This document shows, in pieces, positions 12,617 through 25,146 of a stretch of 64,000 nt of DNA; within the stretch, counting starts at the first letter, position 1; the number at the start of each line of letters is the position of its first letter. The stretch is from the NCBI GenBank assembly GCA_003415625.1, contig PYIU01000007.1:3162001-3226000 (forward strand). The letters are read 5' to 3'. The translations under genes and the position numbers were made by a program. The DNA is from Aquanectria penicillioides (taxonomy: Eukaryota > Ascomycota > Sordariomycetes > Hypocreales > Nectriaceae). Under the pieces are notes generated by a model, which saw only the letters and a list, made by a program, of their open reading frames with translations, searched no databases and was not told the origin of the DNA.

Positions 12617-14231
12617 TCAGCTTACACGTTTTTCAGCTTCTCGTTCCGTCTCTGCAGTCTCCTGAGCCCCAGCGTCGAGCTGAAGCCGCTCCTCCACCGT
12701 GAGATCGCTCTTGGCCGAGCCAATCCGAAGGAAAGGCAACACGAACAGCGGCAGTGCTGCCACGCCCACTGCTAGCCAAAAGGCAGCCTTGTAGCTCTGC
12801 CTCTGCCCCAGGTGGCTTGTCTGTCCGACGACGATGTCCCCGACTCCCAGACAAAAGCTGATGCCCAAGAACAGCAAGCTGTTAATCAGGGCCCCTGCAA
12901 GCCCCTGCAGGTGGTTCGGCAGGTTGGTCGTAATGAAGACATTGCTCACCGTGTAGGTGATGTCAATGCCCAAGGTCGAACAGATCATGGAGGGAAACAC
13001 GTAGGCCCAGTAGCTGGGGTTCTCTGGCATGATGGCGAACAGCAGCCCGCATAGGAGGTTACCCACCGCCGATATGACCAACAGCAGCCGTCCGGGGAGC
13101 AGATGCAACGTGAACCCTCCGACAGTACCGATGATGAGACCTCCGGCACATAGAGGAGTGTACCACACGGCAGTGGTCATAGGCGACTGGCCGAGAACCT
13201 GTTCAATGTAGAAGGTCGAGTAAAAGAGGAAGAGGCCAAAGGTCCCATAGCCCATGAAGAGCGCAAATATAAGCCGCCTCATATACTTGGGGGCGAAGAG
13301 ATCTGCTGGAAGGAGAGGATTTGTGGAAACTCGAGTCTCAACATACCATGCTCCAATCAAAAAGAAGACGCCGAGAATTAATGTCACAATAATATAAGGA
13401 GTTCGCCAGCCCTGTGGCGCATGCGAACTATCCGTGACGGAATACACGATAAGCAACAGTCCGGGGACGATGGTCGCAACCCCCCACCAGTCCATACTAA
13501 CTGCTGGTCGCTTTTCGCGAAAGTCGAAGGGGATGGCCATGAGCGAGACGGCACAGATAACACCTAGGATGATGGCACCGATCCAAAAGTACCATCGCCA
13601 GCTCAAAAGCTGCGCAGACACTCCGCCGACGAGAATGCCCAGGTAGAAGCCCAGCGGCGCAAACGCACCATACAGCCCAAAGATGAGATTTTTGCGAGGG
13701 CCGGGACGATAAATCTTTCCAAGAAGCATGACGCCTCCTGGGAGGTACGCAGCAGGGCCGAATCCTTGGAGCGCTCGGCACATGATGAGCATTACGTAGT
13801 TCTTGCTAAAGCCGGCAATGAGGCACCAGACGAGGAACCACAACAAACCAGCGTTAAACAGCATGTAGCCGCCATACTTGTCACCGATACGGCCCATGGG
13901 CAACAGAAATGAGCCGCAGATTAGAGAGAAGACGCTGGAAGGCCATGTCTGAGAGGCGGTGGGGATGTCGAGCTCCTCGACCAGCGGAGGCAAAATGATG
14001 TGGAAGCCACTGATGAAGAATTCCTGCGCATAGTCTTAGTTTCGGGTTGCCGTCTAACAAAGACCCTTGTCAACTCACCGCTAGCAACATGGAACCCAGC
14101 AGAGCAACGCCAAAGCCAACTTCAGCCAAGAAGGAAGGAAATATTTCGGGCCTCTGCCGGCCGAGCTGTTCGACGTCGGGGACGGCGTCGGCTCCGACAC
14201 CGGCGACACCTTCTTCGTCACGAACTGTCAT
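12617..14231 (-). CDS. DHA2-family MFS transporter (14 TM)
   Basis: Two exons, 14231-14079 and 14023-12617, joined across a 55-nt intron (14024-14078, GTGAGT donor, GCGCAG acceptor) to give 519 residues. The intron splits TM1, and the join reads SMLLA then EFFISGF. About 14 hydrophobic segments follow. The loop after TM2 carries GRIGDKYGG, the MFS motif-A type signature, and TM4 has the RALQGFGPAAYLPGG motif. This fits drug:H+ antiporter family 2, plasma-membrane exporters of drugs, toxins or metabolites. The start ATG 14231 leaves a short hydrophilic N-terminus of about 30 residues, and the C-terminus is charged (AETEREAEKRVS). No biosynthetic gene adjoins it, so the substrate is unknown. 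Confidence 0.92.
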
Positions 14232-17200
14232 TGCATCCAGCAATCCAGTTGCGCTTCTCGAGAGCCGCTTTGAGTCAAAAAACAACTACAAGAACGAGGC
14301 CCAGGGCAGCGGGGAACTTTGTGCCCTATGTAGCAGTCCCGCTTCGGCCCCTGCGACGCACCCGGGAGGCAAAGCAGCCCGGCCCGTGGGCAAATATTCT
14401 ACGAGATTTTTGCCGCCTGGCTTCCCAGACGGTCCAAGAGGCAGAGTGTGGATCGAAGGGCGTCGGTGATGCTGGATTGGGGATAGTGGGAACGAGGCGC
14501 TGACAAACGTGAGGGTGGCATGGAGATGGCCTCGAGGAACTGACAAACCAAGAGATTGGATTTATTCTACTAGGGTGAACGGCTGCATCAACTGGTGCGG
14601 GGAAAAGACGATAACCCGGTGGCATTTCTAAGCGTTTGGTGGTTGATGGCGGTATAAAAGAGTCAGCGTCGTCATTTTCGGGTTTCGTGTGGATACAACA
14701 CGGTAAGATGACGACCGAATGGCTTCACTCGAGATGCAATCAACCCAGGTGACTGGAAAAAAAAGCTGTTTGCTTAGAAACTCGAAATTCCAAGGATTGG
14801 TCATGGGAAATAGAATCCTCGCTGCGAATTCGTGTCCAATCTCTTTGGAAAGGGCGTCATTCAGAGACTACCAAGCCGTAATTGTTTTCCAATTGCGTGC
14901 TGCTAAGCGCATATACTTTCCTTTTCCGTCTCACAAACTCCCTAGCCTGGCCCACATAATTCCGGCAACTGTTCAAGCTTATCTCCCCACGAGAACCTCA
15001 GGCGCGGTCCCGCTGCCAAGAGCGGTGTTTTCAGCGTTGCGATAAGATGCGGGACGAGACTCTTGAGCGTGAACCGATGGCGGACAAAGCGGGACACATC
15101 AGGTGACATGCAGCATGAGTTATGAGGTTTCCCCGATTGACTTGATTCGTTGTACATTTCAGTATCGGCTAAGAGTGTGTTTTGAGTTGACAGTGTATGC
15201 TCTTGACTGTGCGGCAACGATGAGTCTCCACAGATATCGAGGCAGGTTAGAAGAACTGGTCAATATAATAGGGCGTGATCTAAAGGTCTACCTGTTATAA
15301 GGCTACTAGGAGTACGATAGCTTGGACCCAGGTATGATTTCTTGATCAAGGACATCGGCCATGCGTTGAAGCCTGCTGGCCTCCAGAGGTCAATTCTTGT
15401 ATCAGGCCAGGCCTCAACCCGGGTTTCAGGTTATAACATCTAAGTTACTATGACAATAGACTCTTTTCAGTTTCAATGTGAGCTTCACGCAGGACTTTCG
15501 TAGGATGACGTTGGGCAGTTGGATGAGTTACACGAGAGTTACAGGGTCAACGTTGCGGAGGTTTACCAGTCTTTACCAGACTAAGCAATTCGGATATCTA
15601 CTCAATAATTAGGATCCTCAGGAAATGATGTGATTTGGTGAATCTTGTGTAACCATATCAATGCCTTGATTCCAATTCGCCCTCAGACTTATGATGACAT
15701 TGGATCAAACGGTCCGGAACAATGGACTCACGTATTATTTGTGCATTATGCTATCGGTATGAACAAGATTTACTTAAATTTAAATGATGAAAATTGAAAT
15801 AAATTACATTGAATACCATAATCATAATTTGTTCCATGAGTTCTGAGAACTGTAGTCAAGCATATCAATTGATGTCTTAGACCTCCACTACCCTAGAGTT
15901 CGTGGTGAGTGTAACCACTCTCTAGGTTTTGCATATTTATCCATAATTCCCAATTCAACCAGAAGAGTTGTCAAATTAATCCTTCATCAGCTTGTAAATT
16001 GAAACATGCCATAACTCTACCTGTTGTGCAAGTATCTCGAAGTCATGGTGGAAGCGTCGATTTGCCGCTGTGTCTGCGATGTCATGATGGCACTACAACG
16101 TACTAACAAACTTGATTCGGGGATCGCTCTTGGAAACAAGGGAACGAGCATTGGCAAATGATTTATTTGGTCCGCCCTCCCGGCAATTCAATGGGGTCTA
16201 CGGCCTGCAGCGCGTGCAGACGCCCGATTCTACGACGACCACACTACCATGCAAACCCCTAGAGTGGCGGGACGCCACAGAGTATCAGCGTTTTGTTGGG
16301 ATGGTAATCTGCGGAGGTACTGCAGGAGACAACGACGGTAATGCAGACACGGCATTGCGATGCTACCTATTGCGGGAACGTCCAGGTCGTTGAGACTTGC
16401 AATCGGATGAGGTTGAGAACAACGAGAAGAGACTCTGGAAACCACAACCACCAGCAATGGCCAAGGCGGAATCACCGTTAGCTTCAAATTTCCACAGAGA
16501 TGCTCCAAGCTCAAACGGGAGAATCACGGCGACTCCCGTCGGGGCACATGTGCCTCAACACAGTTGGTCCCCGGCAGCATCTCTTCCCTGGCCCTGCATC
16601 TCACAGCGCCAACCGTCTTTCGGCGAGCTTCTTGCCGAATTACCAGACGGCGGCATCCTGCTTTGCAATGCAGGCCAGGAAATGCTCGAGCGTGCACTCC
16701 GTATGGCTCTGGACTTCAAAATTCCGACTTCCCCACACCACACGCAACACGGAAGAGTGGCACATGGCGAGTGGGGACGGGGACGCGGGGCGATCCTCGC
16801 TCTAAATGAGGGTGAAGGATGGGGGAGCAAGAAAAAAAACAAAACAGCCAAAAATGCTAATTTGCAAGACATCCAGATGGATCGGAGAGAGCCTGACTCT
16901 GTAGTCCGACATCTGAGACAATTCGAAGCGGCTGTTGCCATGGTCTCCCGCGAGCGTAGAGTTCTGGCCATGGACGACGTTTTTTTTTTGTGAAATATGA
17001 CAGGCCATCACCAGTCATGGCCCTCCGAAGGTCGCTCTGTCTGTCTCGCCCCATACACCATCGGATCATCTGGAATCTGTGTCTCAGCTCGGGCATTTTG
17101 CCGCCGGAAGCACGAGTGAACTGAGCGGTGTGTGAGAGCTGCGCGGCAAAAGGCCAGCGAGGAGCACCTCATCCGTTCCGTCAGCAGGGGGAATGGCCCC

Positions 17201-17568
17201 ATGCAAATTTTGTATACGTCCGGGGATGTCGACCGAAGAAACGGAGCGCGGATCGCGGCCCCTGCTCGCCTCGTACGGCCTCGCAGCGACCGTGACCCAC
17301 GTGTGCAAAGTACGGGATGGGCGTTTTGAAGAAGCAAAAACACGAGGAGGAAAACAAGGTGAGAGCAAGGCTGGGCGACGCAGGCATCACCTGAGGGGTC
17401 TCGAGGCACGGGTCATGAACGCTTCACCGATTCGACAGGTGACTGTATTAGGCTGAACGTTATCAAAGGCCCGTTTAGGGATGTCCTGGCAGTCAGGAGA
17501 GACGACCATGGGATGGGCTCAGAAGGGCTGGGTTGGGCTGGGCGAGGTGGCTGTAAGGTAAGGGGGAC

Positions 17569-17587
17569 GGGGGGGGGGGGGGGGGGG
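17569..17587. repeat. G19 homopolymer tract
   Basis: Nineteen consecutive G bases in gene-free DNA, following a G-rich stretch (GGGGGACGG). Like the C18 tract, its length is at risk of sequencing error. Confidence 0.95.
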
Positions 17588-18974
17588 ACTGCTTGAAGTT
17601 TGGGAGAGGTGGTGACAAGGGGTAAGCAAATCTTGAGCTCGGGGACAGAGCCGCAGAGATCTCCTGTCTGGCGATTAGACATAGCAGATGCGACATCTGC
17701 GATTTGCACACCCGGCTCGGCATCTAGACCGGAGTTGCAGGCATCGCGGTAGAGATGGCGACGAAGGACGGAAAGTGTGTCAGTGAAGGGGACCGGATGC
17801 AGGGGTGTAAGGATCCATCTGGGAGACTGGGGCATGGCCACAGCCAGCCATGGCAGATGCGGTGAGTGTGGGGGGAGAAGAAGAATGAAGAAGGAGACAA
17901 GAGAGGGCGTGGACGTGGAACTCCGCGCGTGGGACAACAGAGAGGTCAGAGGCTAGGTACGAGGCGATACGTTGTGTGAGCAAGCGTGGGATGGCGCCCA
18001 GGCGGCATCGGCGAGGCGGCATTCGCTGCTTGTGTTCCTGCGGCGTTTGCCCTGCAGACGAGGGCGTGGGTGGTTGGGGCGATAAAGACGCATCAGCATC
18101 GTCATTATTTTTGCATGGAGACATGGTGTTGGGATGAGCGAGTCTTTGAAGACGCCGGCGGCGGGAGGAGATTTTTTTTTTGTTCGTCTGGCTTTGGTTT
18201 GGTTGGTTGGGAACACGGAGTACGAGGATGGGGGTGATTGTCTCATCTTGTTTCTGGAGAGCCGCCGGCACGCCGGCAGAGGTAAGTGGTGAAAGATGTG
18301 CGGATGATGCGGGTTGTGGTGCAGCATGCGGAATGCACGCTGGCTTGTGTCTGGTGGGATGCAATGTGCAGCGAGGGATGCTCTGCTGCTACAGCGTGGG
18401 GGAGGGGTCCCCGAAGGATTGTGAGTTTCGCAAGGGTGCACGCACACGACATCTGTTCAAGTCCAGAGTACTATGTGTAAGAGTATCGACAAGTCTCCTT
18501 GGGAACCGAACCCCCCCGGGCGCGATTGAGTCGGTGTGTAAGAGGTTTAGGAGAAGGAATTTGTCTATCTGGCTGGCAGTCGCGGAAGGATTCAAAAAAG
18601 ATTTGGGCTTCGCTTCACGGGTCCCCAACATTCAGTCATCCAGGGCTTGCCTTGTGTAACACGAGACAGCCGATTGCCCAAGGTAACCCTCCATGTCCAG
18701 CAGGTCGCAGGTCGCAGCAGCACCACCCCTGTGGATCCTGTCGTGCAGAGTCAGAAGAGGCAAGAGGAAGTGTGAGGTGAGGGAAGACGATAAGAATAGT
18801 CATTTTGGATGGTTCGCGAAGTTGTCGGCGACGCCTAGATCACGACATTGCCACAGTGGTCAAGGGCCCGGCGCCGCCATGGTCCAGGCCACACTCGGCC
18901 GATTCCTTTTTTCACTGGCATAGTGATTTTGACTGAGAGCGCCTTGGCCGCCGCGAAGATCCACGGACTAGGCC

Positions 18975-19001
18975 TCCTTGCTTGCGTGCTTGCTTGCTTG
19001 G
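18975..19001. repeat. CTTG tetranucleotide microsatellite
   Basis: An imperfect run of CTTG units (CTTGCTTGCG then TGCTTGCTTGCTTGGG) in gene-free DNA. Confidence 0.8.
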
Positions 19002-20462
19002 GCCCGAGAGAAAAGTGTCGGTGAGCGGGGCTGCAGGAACATCACGGCGGGAACACCCTAGAAGCAGTGGTCGCCGGGACTAGCAGCTCGGGCTCGACGG
19101 ATTCAGCAGCCGGGTGGATATGTGTCTTTGAAGGGGCGGTTGCACCGCGACTTGCCCTGGGATGGTAGGGTTGGCGCGAGTGAGGCTCCCCAGGGCCAGT
19201 CTGAGAGTGGCGTCTCGTCGTGTGCGTGGTGCATTTGGTTGGGCTCAGAGGCCAATATCACATGGCAACGACGACGTCTGAGCTTTTGGCAGATGGTAAC
19301 TAATTTGGCAGCGGCACCAATGCTCCAAGCTCTAATTCCAATGTTTAATAGACTCTTCCCCCGCCCCCCTTTCCCCCCCGCTGTTCCCCCTGAGATGGCT
19401 TGAGCTTGGGGGTTGTTTTGCTCGACCTGGGGAAGCTGAGACAACCTCGTGCTGGCACATGTCGCTGACGTTGCTCGGTCTGCAATCCTGGACGACAATC
19501 CCGGAATTAGCACAATCAAACCCAGCCACGAGGGGAAGTAGCCGCCAATGTGCGAGCCGTTGAGTGTGGACTGTTTGGTCTGAGTCACACGCCAGCGTGA
19601 TCGGGGCAAATGCTAAGGCATGGAAACAGTGCGGACACGGTGAAAAGTCTTAACCACACTGCTGGCGGTACACCATCTTGTTCCCCCCCCATGTTGATGA
19701 AAACCCCACTGAGGGACCGCCGTCTGGTTTGCGCTGTGGACACAAATAACCCACCGCCAGTCTTTTGGCGTCTTGTACTCTGGATGCCGCGTCCCGGGGA
19801 ACAAGTTCCAGCCCCAGGAGGACCAGATTAGCGCACAATAGTCCGTCTCAAGCAGCGAAAAAGCTGCTGCTCGGGCGGCACTTGGCCGAGCTTTTGAGCC
19901 CGTCTTTACAACCCTTGGCCACCATATTACAGCCTCAGCGTTGCCCAATCCCTTAGGTGATCCTCCACCTCGTGGCCGAGGAATTGTGCGTCGGAGCTTT
20001 ATTGACAACTCCACAGGGGAGAGGAGAGTGGGAAAGCAGCTGGTCGTCGAACATGGGCACAGAGTAGGGAGTAGATGATTGTTTTGCTAAAAAATTTCTG
20101 GGGACTCTTCTGGTCGTGGTGTTCTGATGTCGCCGGCAACTGGTGTCCGGGTGACACGGTGTCGGTGCTCCAGCATATGCGGGCTCACAACCGGTCATGA
20201 CAGTTTGCAGCTCCCAGCACGCCAGACATCGATGGCAGGAGGCTCACCGGTATGCAGATTTGCCCTGATTTGAGGGCCCTACACGACATCATAGGGACCT
20301 GGTGCCCGGGCTGATGCCCTGTTTTTGGCGCCCTGGCTCGGTGGTGGCCGGCCGTCCCAGGGCAGCTGGACACTTGGCCCAGGCCAGCGGGTGGCGGGGC
20401 CCTTGGGAAAGCTGGGAAGCTGGAGCTGTCAGGAGTGTATCTCCTGGCTGAGATTGGGTGCC

Positions 20463-20517
20463 ACGGTACGGCACGGCACTCCTGTACATGACATGGCACG
20501 GCATGGCATGGCATGGA
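20463..20517. repeat. GGCAT/GGCAC pentamer repeats
   Basis: Degenerate short tandem units (ACGGCACGGCA, then ATGGCACGGCATGGCATGG) in the gene-free DNA upstream of the 21257 gene. Confidence 0.75.
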
Positions 20518-21256
20518 ATCTTCGCCTCCAGGGCATCGGACACACTGCACAGTGGTAGCGGGCAGTTGTACTCCGTATACTGGGGGGTGTGAGAACTGAG
20601 CAATCTGCACTCCGTATGCCTTTTTTTTTTTCCCTCCCTAGGCGGAGGGCTTGTGACCGCCAGCAACGCCTCGACAATACGACGACACCGCCCAGGTACC
20701 CCCGTGGTGTGTCAGCGGCAGTCGAGGTACCTCGCCCCCCGTCCCCAGTCCGTCCCCATTCCGTCCCTTGGTCCCTCACCCGTCGCTCACCCGCCCCGCC
20801 CACCACCCCCCCTAGGCCAACCCCGACGCAATCTTTCAACGTCTAAGAAGGACTATTGTCCTGACTATCCCTCCGTCACCTCTGGTCGGTTCCTCTCTCC
20901 TCCACATCGTTTCGTGCCTCTCGCTTCCATCCTGCAAAGTCCTGGCGACGACGCTCCCACCAAAGAAGAATAAAGAGGCATTGCTTGTATAACATCGCTT
21001 GTTCGGCCTTGACCCTTTATCCTCCATCCTTATCGCCCCTCGCCTCAACCTCTACACAAAGCACTGACCTCACCGTCGCCGCATTTTTGTCCACCCCTGC
21101 CCCTCCAGCACCACAACCAGACCAGAATCAGCGCCAGGTTTACCAGGACCAGCATCGCACCTGCACCAGCACCGCACAGAGTCGGTCAGGTTGCCAGTCA
21201 TCTTTTTTTTTTCGTCGTCGCTCTTTTCCGCTCCCCTTCTCTCCTTCTCCTTCACG

Positions 21257-23400
21257 ATGGCCAAGCCAGAACAACCTCGCCGCCGGTTCGCCCCCGTACC
21301 AATTGAAACCACCTTCGAAACCTTCCGCAGCACCACCGGCAAGCAGAAGCGCGTGCTCCAGTCACAGCCTCAAGATTCGTACCAGCAGGCAGTCCGTATG
21401 CGGCCCGATCCCGAACTCACCCCCGAGCCCTCCCCGCGCTCACCCTCGCCAGTTCCCTCGGAGCTGCGGCCAGAGCCACGCCCCGAGCCGGAACAGAGGC
21501 CAGAACAAAAGCCCGAGCAGAAGCCCCGACGCCGCTTCGCCCCCCAGCTCATCGAGACGTCGAGAAGAAGCAGACGAGTCGGCGATGTAGGACCAGCTAC
21601 GAAGCCCACCGACAAGACCGACATTTCCCCCTACACCAAGAACATTTACAACGCCACCAAGCAGCATGGCCGCGGCAGGAAGCAGGAGGGCCGGACGCAG
21701 GATGGCCAGACGCCGGATGCCCCGCGGTCACAGGAGAGCTCGGCAGTCCGTGTCCGGAGACGCAACGAGAACTCGAGCCCCATGGCCCGCGTTGCGGCTC
21801 CCATGCGCCGCGAATCCGAAGACGAGAACGTCACGAGGTATCTGCTAGAGCTCGCCGCCAAGGAGGCCGAGCGCCAGATGCAGGAGGCTGCCATGGCGGC
21901 GTTCCCCAACAGCCACGCCCGCGAAGGAGGAATCGACCACTTTTACTTCCGCGAGAGCTCCGAGAGCGACAACTCCCCCGAGAGCACCTCGCCCGCCCGC
22001 AAGGACAGCCATCATGCCGCTCACGCCCCCGTGCGGCGGTCCTCGTCGGACCAGCCCATCAACTGGTGGCACAAGCATATGCAGGAGCACGCCTCCCACC
22101 TGGCAAAGGAGCACGACGAGATGGCGGTCGACGGCTCCGAGCCTCACCACGACGCTCACCCCGACATGGACCACGAGTTCCCGCACACCGAGATCGCCGC
22201 CGTCCCGGAGGTGGAGTCGGAGGAGGACGGCGACACCGTCATGCGTACAGACTCGGACCTCGACAAGATGGATCTGACCGCGCCCCCGGACCCGATGTGG
22301 ACCACGACCAAGAAGGCCTCGCCGCCCGCCCACGGCCCTATTGGCGAGTCCCTCATGCCACTCATCCAGGCCGACCCGTACGTCACCAGCCAGTCAAAGG
22401 ATAAGCTGTTCCAGCCCACGCCCGCACCTGTCCGGCCGATTGGAGAGTCTCCGATGCCGTACATCCCGTCGGCGCCCGCCGTCAAGCCTGCAGACATGCC
22501 CTACGCGAAAGCCTCTCAAATACCCCCCGACACCAGCTTTCGAAGGTCCCCAGGCCCCTTTGGTCGCCCATTCGGAGGCCTGGGTTATAAGCCACCGACT
22601 CCCCAGTTCCAGAAGCGGCGCCCCATGGTTTCCCCCCCATGCTCGGCAAGGATCTCGTCTTCCGGAGGTGTCCGTCTCCAAAGCAGACCAAGCTCGAGCC
22701 CGACCACCCATTCGCCGAGCGCCATGCCGAGGAAAGGTACCGGGATGTTTCGGGTCAGAGGGGTCTCTGGAGAGGCTACTGCTACAGATCAGAATCGAAT
22801 GATGATTACTTGGTACCGGCAGACCTGCATGCCCCACAGATGCTAGGTACGCTTCAGCCGCCGGTCATTCCCGGCCAACCGGGAGCCGACCACTTTGCCC
22901 ACTTTGGCGGTATGTGGGAGGAGCCATCATCCCTAGACTCCAACGATCCCCTCGACACGGCCGAGATTCGGGGCCGAAGCCGCCAGCCCCAGGGCACCGC
23001 CGGTCTCCACAGGCTGTACGGCGTCGAGAAGAAGATCCAGCGCCAGAAGAACATGGCCGAGCTCGACGAGAAGATTACCCACGAGTTTGACGACTCCTTC
23101 GTCACCCAGGTCTACAACTACCTGTCTCTGGGATACCCCGCCATGGCTCGCGCCTACGACGAAGAGCTGTCTCAGATCAGTCTCATGAGCATCCAGGACT
23201 TGGAGAGGGACGACGAGAAGCAAATGGCCAAGGGCCATCTGGTAGAGGCGGAGCACGACGCCCCGCGAGACCAGCGGTGTCCACGATGGAAGGCCCTCCG
23301 GTCTTACATCTTTGAATGGGCCCGCCAGCACCCCAACCTCGACAACATGGACCCGGTTGCCTGGGGAGTTCGAGAGCGAAGAGGCAGTTGGGCCATTTGA
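21257..23400 (+). CDS. conserved fungal disordered protein, one frame break
   Basis: About 714 residues from ATG 21257 (CACGATGGCC context) to TGA 23400. The frame changes at the C7 run 22632-22638. One more C joins MVSPP to MLGKDLVFRRC and keeps the text coherent, so I treat it as one gene. The N-terminal half is Pro/Glu/Arg-rich, with a repeated RRRFAP element (residues about 9 and 91) each followed by an IETS/IETT-type motif, and a repeated PIGESLMPLI / PIGESPMPYI element near 390-430. The C-terminal 120 residues look folded: a charged helix (KKIQRQKNMAELDEKITHEF), then VTQVYNYLSLGYPAMARAYD and a final tryptophan-containing block. I do not recognise the family. An upstream in-frame start at 21191 would add a hydrophobic leader but lies in the pyrimidine tract. 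Confidence 0.75.
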
Positions 23401-24396
23401 TTTATTGTTGTACTCTTACATCATCCTCGACTGGCATAGTCGCAGAGGCATTGTTGGTCTGGAGTTTGTCCTTTGATCCATGGACTAGGCGTTTTTATCT
23501 TTTTCTCTTCTTCGTTTCTTTTTCGGTAGAGGCTAGAGATGCAGCCTACATGCGTGCATACATTCAAGGGAACTATTTGAAGCTTTTCCTCTTGTGGCAA
23601 AGGACGTTTTATGACGGGATTGGTTTAGGTTTTATGGGACATGAAAAGTGGGAGATGCTCGAGTTGGGTTACTCAAGCAAACTTAAACGGCTGATGAGGA
23701 TAGCGTAAATTGTACATGTCGACCCTGTGGGAATGGCATTTCAGAATCAGACTTTAATACTAGATAATTATCGATCTGTATTCATACAGCTGGAGTGGCC
23801 ATGGTGCTAAGTGGCCTTGCTGAACTAGTTATGGCTCCCTTCCGTATGCCCGTCGACCTGCAGGATTCGGCCGAGACTACCGTTACAGTGACAGCGCCAC
23901 CGCATCATCTTGACTTGCCGGCTAGTTCCTGTCGAGCTGAACTTAACATGCCGCCGCTGATACCATAGAGTTGTTGGGAATATCAATCTATTTATCCGTA
24001 TCGTTGCCGGTTGTTTACTTCCTGGGCCGTGCGGCCGACTGTCGCAGACTGCTCGTTTGGTTTACTTGTGCAGGTGTCTCATGCCGACCACCATGCCCGA
24101 GAGGATCTCAATGGCCTGAACAATGTCGAGGCCTGATACTGTCCAATAGACTTACATGAAATATGAGCGTAATATGATATAGGATTGGGACAAGGTAACA
24201 TCTCGCCAAGAAACCGGCCAAGGAGGCGATGCATACGAGTATCATTATGTGATATTGGCCAAGGTGCCGTCGGCCGAAGGAAAGATCAAGGCTCGCTGAT
24301 TCAAAACCCATCCTCTATCTGACACCACTGCCGTGCTCATTCACCAAGTTTTACTTACATACAGGCACGAGGGCTACGCGCTCGACATGCCGCGAT
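23401..24396. other. convergent 3' intergenic region
   Basis: Lies between two convergent genes. I see no gene; an open frame of 130 codons overlapping the upstream stop has no recognisable content. Probably untranslated regions. Confidence 0.4.
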
Positions 24397-25146
24397 TCAT
24401 CCGCCGTATACTTCGTCCCATATGGTGTCATACCACACCGTGAAACCAGTAATCAGAGCCGTAACCTGCCAATTCCGGTCTAGATTTGGGGATTTCGCCA
24501 ATGGTTCGAAATAGAAGCAGGCAAACTTGGACAGACTCATGTGGTGCCTCTGGATCTTTGCGTAACTCCAGTGAGGGTCTCCTGCCACGACCAACTTCCA
24601 CGCCCACATCTCGTCCTCGGGGTCCATGTAGAGCACCCATTCAAACGTCTGTCTCACCTTGGAGCCGTAGCCTGTCTGGGTTTCAAACTGATGAGAACTA
24701 TATTTCCAACGATCGTGACCTTTCACTTCCCTCAGCACCGTTGTTGGCGTTGATTTCGAGGCCTCAGAGCCAGCCGCAGCATGTGCTTGGGGAACGTTGA
24801 TGGCGTATTCCCTCCTCGGCTTTCCCCAACATGTCCGGGTGGAGCTCGCGATGGGCGGGGCCTTTGCGGAGAGGCCATCGCAAATCGTGATAAAGAGATC
24901 CCCGTAGCCGTCGTCGGGGGTGCTCAGCGTGATGGCATAGATTGGTTCTACCCGGTGCACCCCCAGGACGTGCAACCTCTTATCCTGATCCTGAAGAGCC
25001 CTCCGGGCGAGATAGAGGTTGAGCCTCTCTGGGAAGAATAACGTGGTAGCTGGTGGCGGCTGAGGTTGAGCATAGGCCTGTGACGGTCCGGCGGTAGCTC
25101 TGGTTGCCTCATCGTATGACGGTGGCGGGACCTCGTCGTATTTCAT
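24397..25146 (-). CDS. unknown fungal protein with N-terminal PPxY motif
   Basis: Single-exon gene of 249 residues starting at ATG 25146. The N-terminus reads MKYDEVPPPSYDEATRA, containing a PPxY motif (PPSY, residues 8-11), the ligand for WW domains such as those of Nedd4/Rsp5 ubiquitin ligases. The rest is a globular-looking domain rich in W, Y and F (for example YAITLSTPDDGYGDLFITIC, then FEWVLYMDPEDEMWAWKLVV). No transmembrane segment or signal peptide is seen. I do not recognise the domain. It is divergently arranged with the HeLo/pseudokinase gene, 1.06 kb away. Confidence 0.75.
   Translation of the reverse strand: MKYDEVPPPSYDEATRATAGPSQAYAQPQPPPATTLFFPERLNLYLARRALQDQDKRLHVLGVHRVEPIYAITLSTPDDGYGDLFITICDGLSAKAPPIASSTRTCWGKPRREYAINVPQAHAAAGSEASKSTPTTVLREVKGHDRWKYSSHQFETQTGYGSKVRQTFEWVLYMDPEDEMWAWKLVVAGDPHWSYAKIQRHHMSLSKFACFYFEPLAKSPNLDRNWQVTALITGFTVWYDTIWDEVYGG

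Larger units (their letters stand above)
14232..21256. other. 7 kb gene-free block
   Basis: No open frame here carries a recognisable domain, and the longest (198 codons at 16397-16993) is compositionally odd. Roughly 15.3-16.1 kb is markedly AT-rich compared with its flanks and could be an old repeat or a regulatory island. The right end (about 20.6-21.25 kb) is strongly pyrimidine-rich, as expected for the promoter and leader of the following gene. Confidence 0.45.

Noticed and set aside
16397..16993. 198-codon open frame on the plus strand
   Set aside because: Overlaps open frames on the other strand, has no domain, signal or biased coding pattern, and lies in repeat-bearing gene-free DNA.
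22394..22837. 147-codon minus-strand frame opposite the 21257 gene
   Set aside because: Antisense shadow of a GC-rich coding region.
22732..22845. Continuing the first frame of the 21257 gene to the stop at 22844-22846
   Set aside because: It ends soon without a recognisable C-terminus, while the other frame continues for 250 residues into a folded-looking domain.
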